From: JBEKCP01 sp050014815
Lineage (GTDB): Bacteria; Planctomycetota; Planctomycetia; Pirellulales; Thermoguttaceae
Direction of reading: 5' to 3'
DNA length: 5,956 nucleotides
Assembly (NCBI GenBank): GCA_050014815.1
Contig: JBEKCP010000631.1
Coordinates: 1 to 5,956 of the forward strand
In this document: positions 4,497 to 5,956 of the stretch, piece after piece
Numbering within the stretch: position 1 is the stretch's first letter
How the letters are laid out: each line of letters begins with the position of its first letter
Notes under the pieces: generated by a model
Told to the model about the DNA's origin: nothing
Database searches by the model: none
What the model saw: the letters and a program-made list of their open reading frames with translations, nothing else
Made by a program: the position numbers and the translations under genes

Positions 4497-5956
4497 GTGA
4501 GCAGGGCGAACGCAAACTGCAGTTCAGGGCCGTCGCAAGCGGCCCAGCCGGATCCCACCAGTCCGCAATTGACCAGCGGGGCCGATATCGTCGTCCAGTG
4601 CCTGGTCAACCACGGGGTGGACACGGTATTCGCCTACCCTGGGGGCGCCAGCATCCCGCTCCACCAGGCCCTGACGCGGTTCCGGGACAAGGTCCGGGTG
4701 ATCCTGCCTCGGCACGAGCAGGGGGGCGGGTTTGCCGCCCAAGGTTACGCCCGGAGCACCGGCAAGATCGGCGTGTGCATGGCCACGAGCGGCCCCGGGG
4801 CCACGAACCTCGTGACGGCGATCGCCGACGCCAAGCTGGACAGCGTCCCCCTGTTGGCCATTACGGGGCAGGTGGGCACACCGGTCATCGGCACCGACGC
4901 CTTCCAGGAGACGCCGATCGTCGAGGTCTGCCGCAGCGTGACGAAGCACCACTACCTGGTCACCAGCCCCGGCGACATTACGCGAATCATGCGGGAGGCC
5001 TTCTACGTGGCGACGACGGGGCGGCCGGGCCCCGTGCTGGTCGATCTGCCCAAGAACGTCCAGGCGGCCCGGGTCGTCCCCGACTACGACGCCCCGATGG
5101 CCCTGCCCGGCTATCGCGGCGAAGCGAGCCGGGCCGCGCCGGAGGAGATCCGCCAGGTGGCCGATCTCATCCGCCGGTCCAAGCAGCCGGTGATCTACGC
5201 CGGCGGCGGGATCGTCGGCGCAGGGGCCAGCGGCGAGTTGATCGAGCTGGTGCGCAAGACGCAGATCCCCGTCACCACTACGCTGATGGGTATCGGCGCC
5301 TTCCCCGGCGATGATCCGCTCTCGCTGGACTTTCTGGGCATGCACGGCAGCGTGGCCGCCAACTACGCGGTGGACAACGCCGACCTCTTGCTGGCCCTGG
5401 GCGTGCGGTTCGACGACCGGGTGACGGGCAAGGTCTCGGAGTTCGCACCCCGCGCCACCATCGTCCACCTCGACGTCGACCCGTCGGAGATCAACAAGAT
5501 CAAGAAGTGCCACCTCGGGATCGTCAGCGACGTGAAGTACGCGCTGGCCGAGCTGAACCGGGTGGTCCACCCGCCCGCCGACCTGGAACCATGGCACCGG
5601 CAGATCGCCGCATGGAAGGCATCGGATCCGTTCAGTTACGACCTTGCCGCGGAGGAGATCCTTCCGCAGCACGCCATCCACGAGCTGTGGCGGCTGACGC
5701 AGGACCGCGATACGATCATCGCCACCGGGGTGGGCCAGCACCAGATGTGGACGGCCCAACACTACAAGTTCCGGCGGCCGCGGCGGTGGCTTTCCAGCGG
5801 CGGGCTGGGCACGATGGGCTTCGGGCTGCCCGCCGCCCTGGGCGCCAAGGCCGCCCACCCCGATCTTCTGGTGGTCGACATCGACGGCGACGGCAGCCTC
5901 CTGATGAACGTCCAGGAAATGGCCACCTGCTACTGCGAGAAACTGCCCGTCAAGGT
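4497..5956 (+). CDS. ilvB: Acetolactate synthase large subunit (IlvB), 3' end cut by window edge
   Basis: ThDP-dependent acetohydroxyacid synthase catalytic subunit. It makes acetolactate from two pyruvates, or acetohydroxybutyrate from pyruvate and 2-oxobutyrate, the first common step to valine, leucine and isoleucine. The visible 486 codons hold the N-terminal ThDP domain (FAYPGGASIPLHQAL 45-59; catalytic Glu74 in RHEQ; MATSGPGATNLVTAIAD 95-111; ITGQVGTPVIGTDAFQE 122-138), the central FAD-type domain (VIYAGGGIVGAG 232-243; LGVRFDDRVTGK 301-312; HLDVDPSEINK 324-334) and the C-terminal domain (GVGQHQMWTAQ 411-421; SSGGLGTMGFGLPAALG 433-449; metal/ThDP motif GDGSLLMN 464-471). Roughly 100 residues are missing at the right edge. 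The start is GTG 4497 or TTG 4569 (which gives MTSGADIV); neither has a clear ribosome site and there is no in-frame ATG. I favour GTG, which adds a low-complexity 24-residue leader. A regulatory ilvN would be expected downstream, outside the window. The ThDP-site neighbour sequence GGGFAAQGYAR differs from the common AAAHAADGYAR type. Confidence 0.93.
   Translation, partial: MSRANANCSSGPSQAAQPDPTSPQLTSGADIVVQCLVNHGVDTVFAYPGGASIPLHQALTRFRDKVRVILPRHEQGGGFAAQGYARSTGKIGVCMATSGPGATNLVTAIADAKLDSVPLLAITGQVGTPVIGTDAFQETPIVEVCRSVTKHHYLVTSPGDITRIMREAFYVATTGRPGPVLVDLPKNVQAARVVPDYDAPMALPGYRGEASRAAPEEIRQVADLIRRSKQPVIYAGGGIVGAGASGELIELVRKTQIPVTTTLMGIGAFPGDDPLSLDFLGMHGSVAANYAVDNADLLLALGVRFDDRVTGKVSEFAPRATIVHLDVDPSEINKIKKCHLGIVSDVKYALAELNRVVHPPADLEPWHRQIAAWKASDPFSYDLAAEEILPQHAIHELWRLTQDRDTIIATGVGQHQMWTAQHYKFRRPRRWLSSGGLGTMGFGLPAALGAKAAHPDLLVVDIDGDGSLLMNVQEMATCYCEKLPVK

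Noticed and set aside
4524..5858. 444-codon open frame on the minus strand across ilvB
   Set aside because: The plus strand carries unmistakable acetolactate synthase motifs along the whole length; the antisense product is Arg/Gly/Asp/His-rich with no motif.
1..5956. A new multi-gene system such as defence, toxin-antitoxin or a secondary-metabolite cluster
   Set aside because: The recognised genes are unrelated housekeeping enzymes, and the two unknown proteins show no nuclease, toxin, transposase or synthase motif.

Overview
This is a GC-rich bacterial chromosomal window with strong G/C bias at third codon positions. Its gaps are filled with short palindromic and heptamer repeats. The layout (isolated biosynthetic genes, planctomycete-looking conserved hypothetical proteins, repeats that read as 'LARSASEG', 'IPNPQSLIPS' or 'FSVFSFQFSV' when translated) suggests Planctomycetota, perhaps a Pirellulales-like lineage. 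This assignment rests on memory and sequence style, not on a search.

Layout, left to right. (1) 1-739, minus: the N-terminal 246 codons of a PLP-dependent alpha-oxoamine synthase, best called BioF; the gene runs off the left edge. (2) 740-859: a gap with a 26-bp near-perfect inverted repeat. (3) 860-2655, minus: a large exported protein of unknown function. Its Shine-Dalgarno site, ATG and signal peptide lie in a different frame from its body, so it appears frameshifted near codon 17. (4) 2656-2888: a gap with two inverted arrays of a GGGATTA-like heptamer and a 17-nt repeat. (5) 2889 to about 3686, minus: uroporphyrinogen-III synthase (HemD). Its stop codon lies inside the heptamer array, and it has no ATG or GTG start before its conserved first strand. 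(6) 3687-3794: more small repeats. (7) 3795-4271, minus: a 158-aa hypothetical protein. (8) 4272-4496: the divergent intergenic region, holding a second large palindrome. (9) 4497-5956, plus: acetolactate synthase large subunit (IlvB), running off the right edge.

The four minus-strand genes point the same way but are separated by gaps of about 110 to 230 bases full of repeats, so a tight operon is not evident. The three recognised enzymes belong to separate pathways (biotin, tetrapyrrole, branched-chain amino acids), so this is a housekeeping neighbourhood. I see no mobile-element gene, CRISPR array, RNA gene or defence or secondary-metabolite system. The points worth following are the broken reading frame at 2590-2655, the missing hemD start, and the repeats, several of which share a CGCTTGCG(G)CTTCG-like core.
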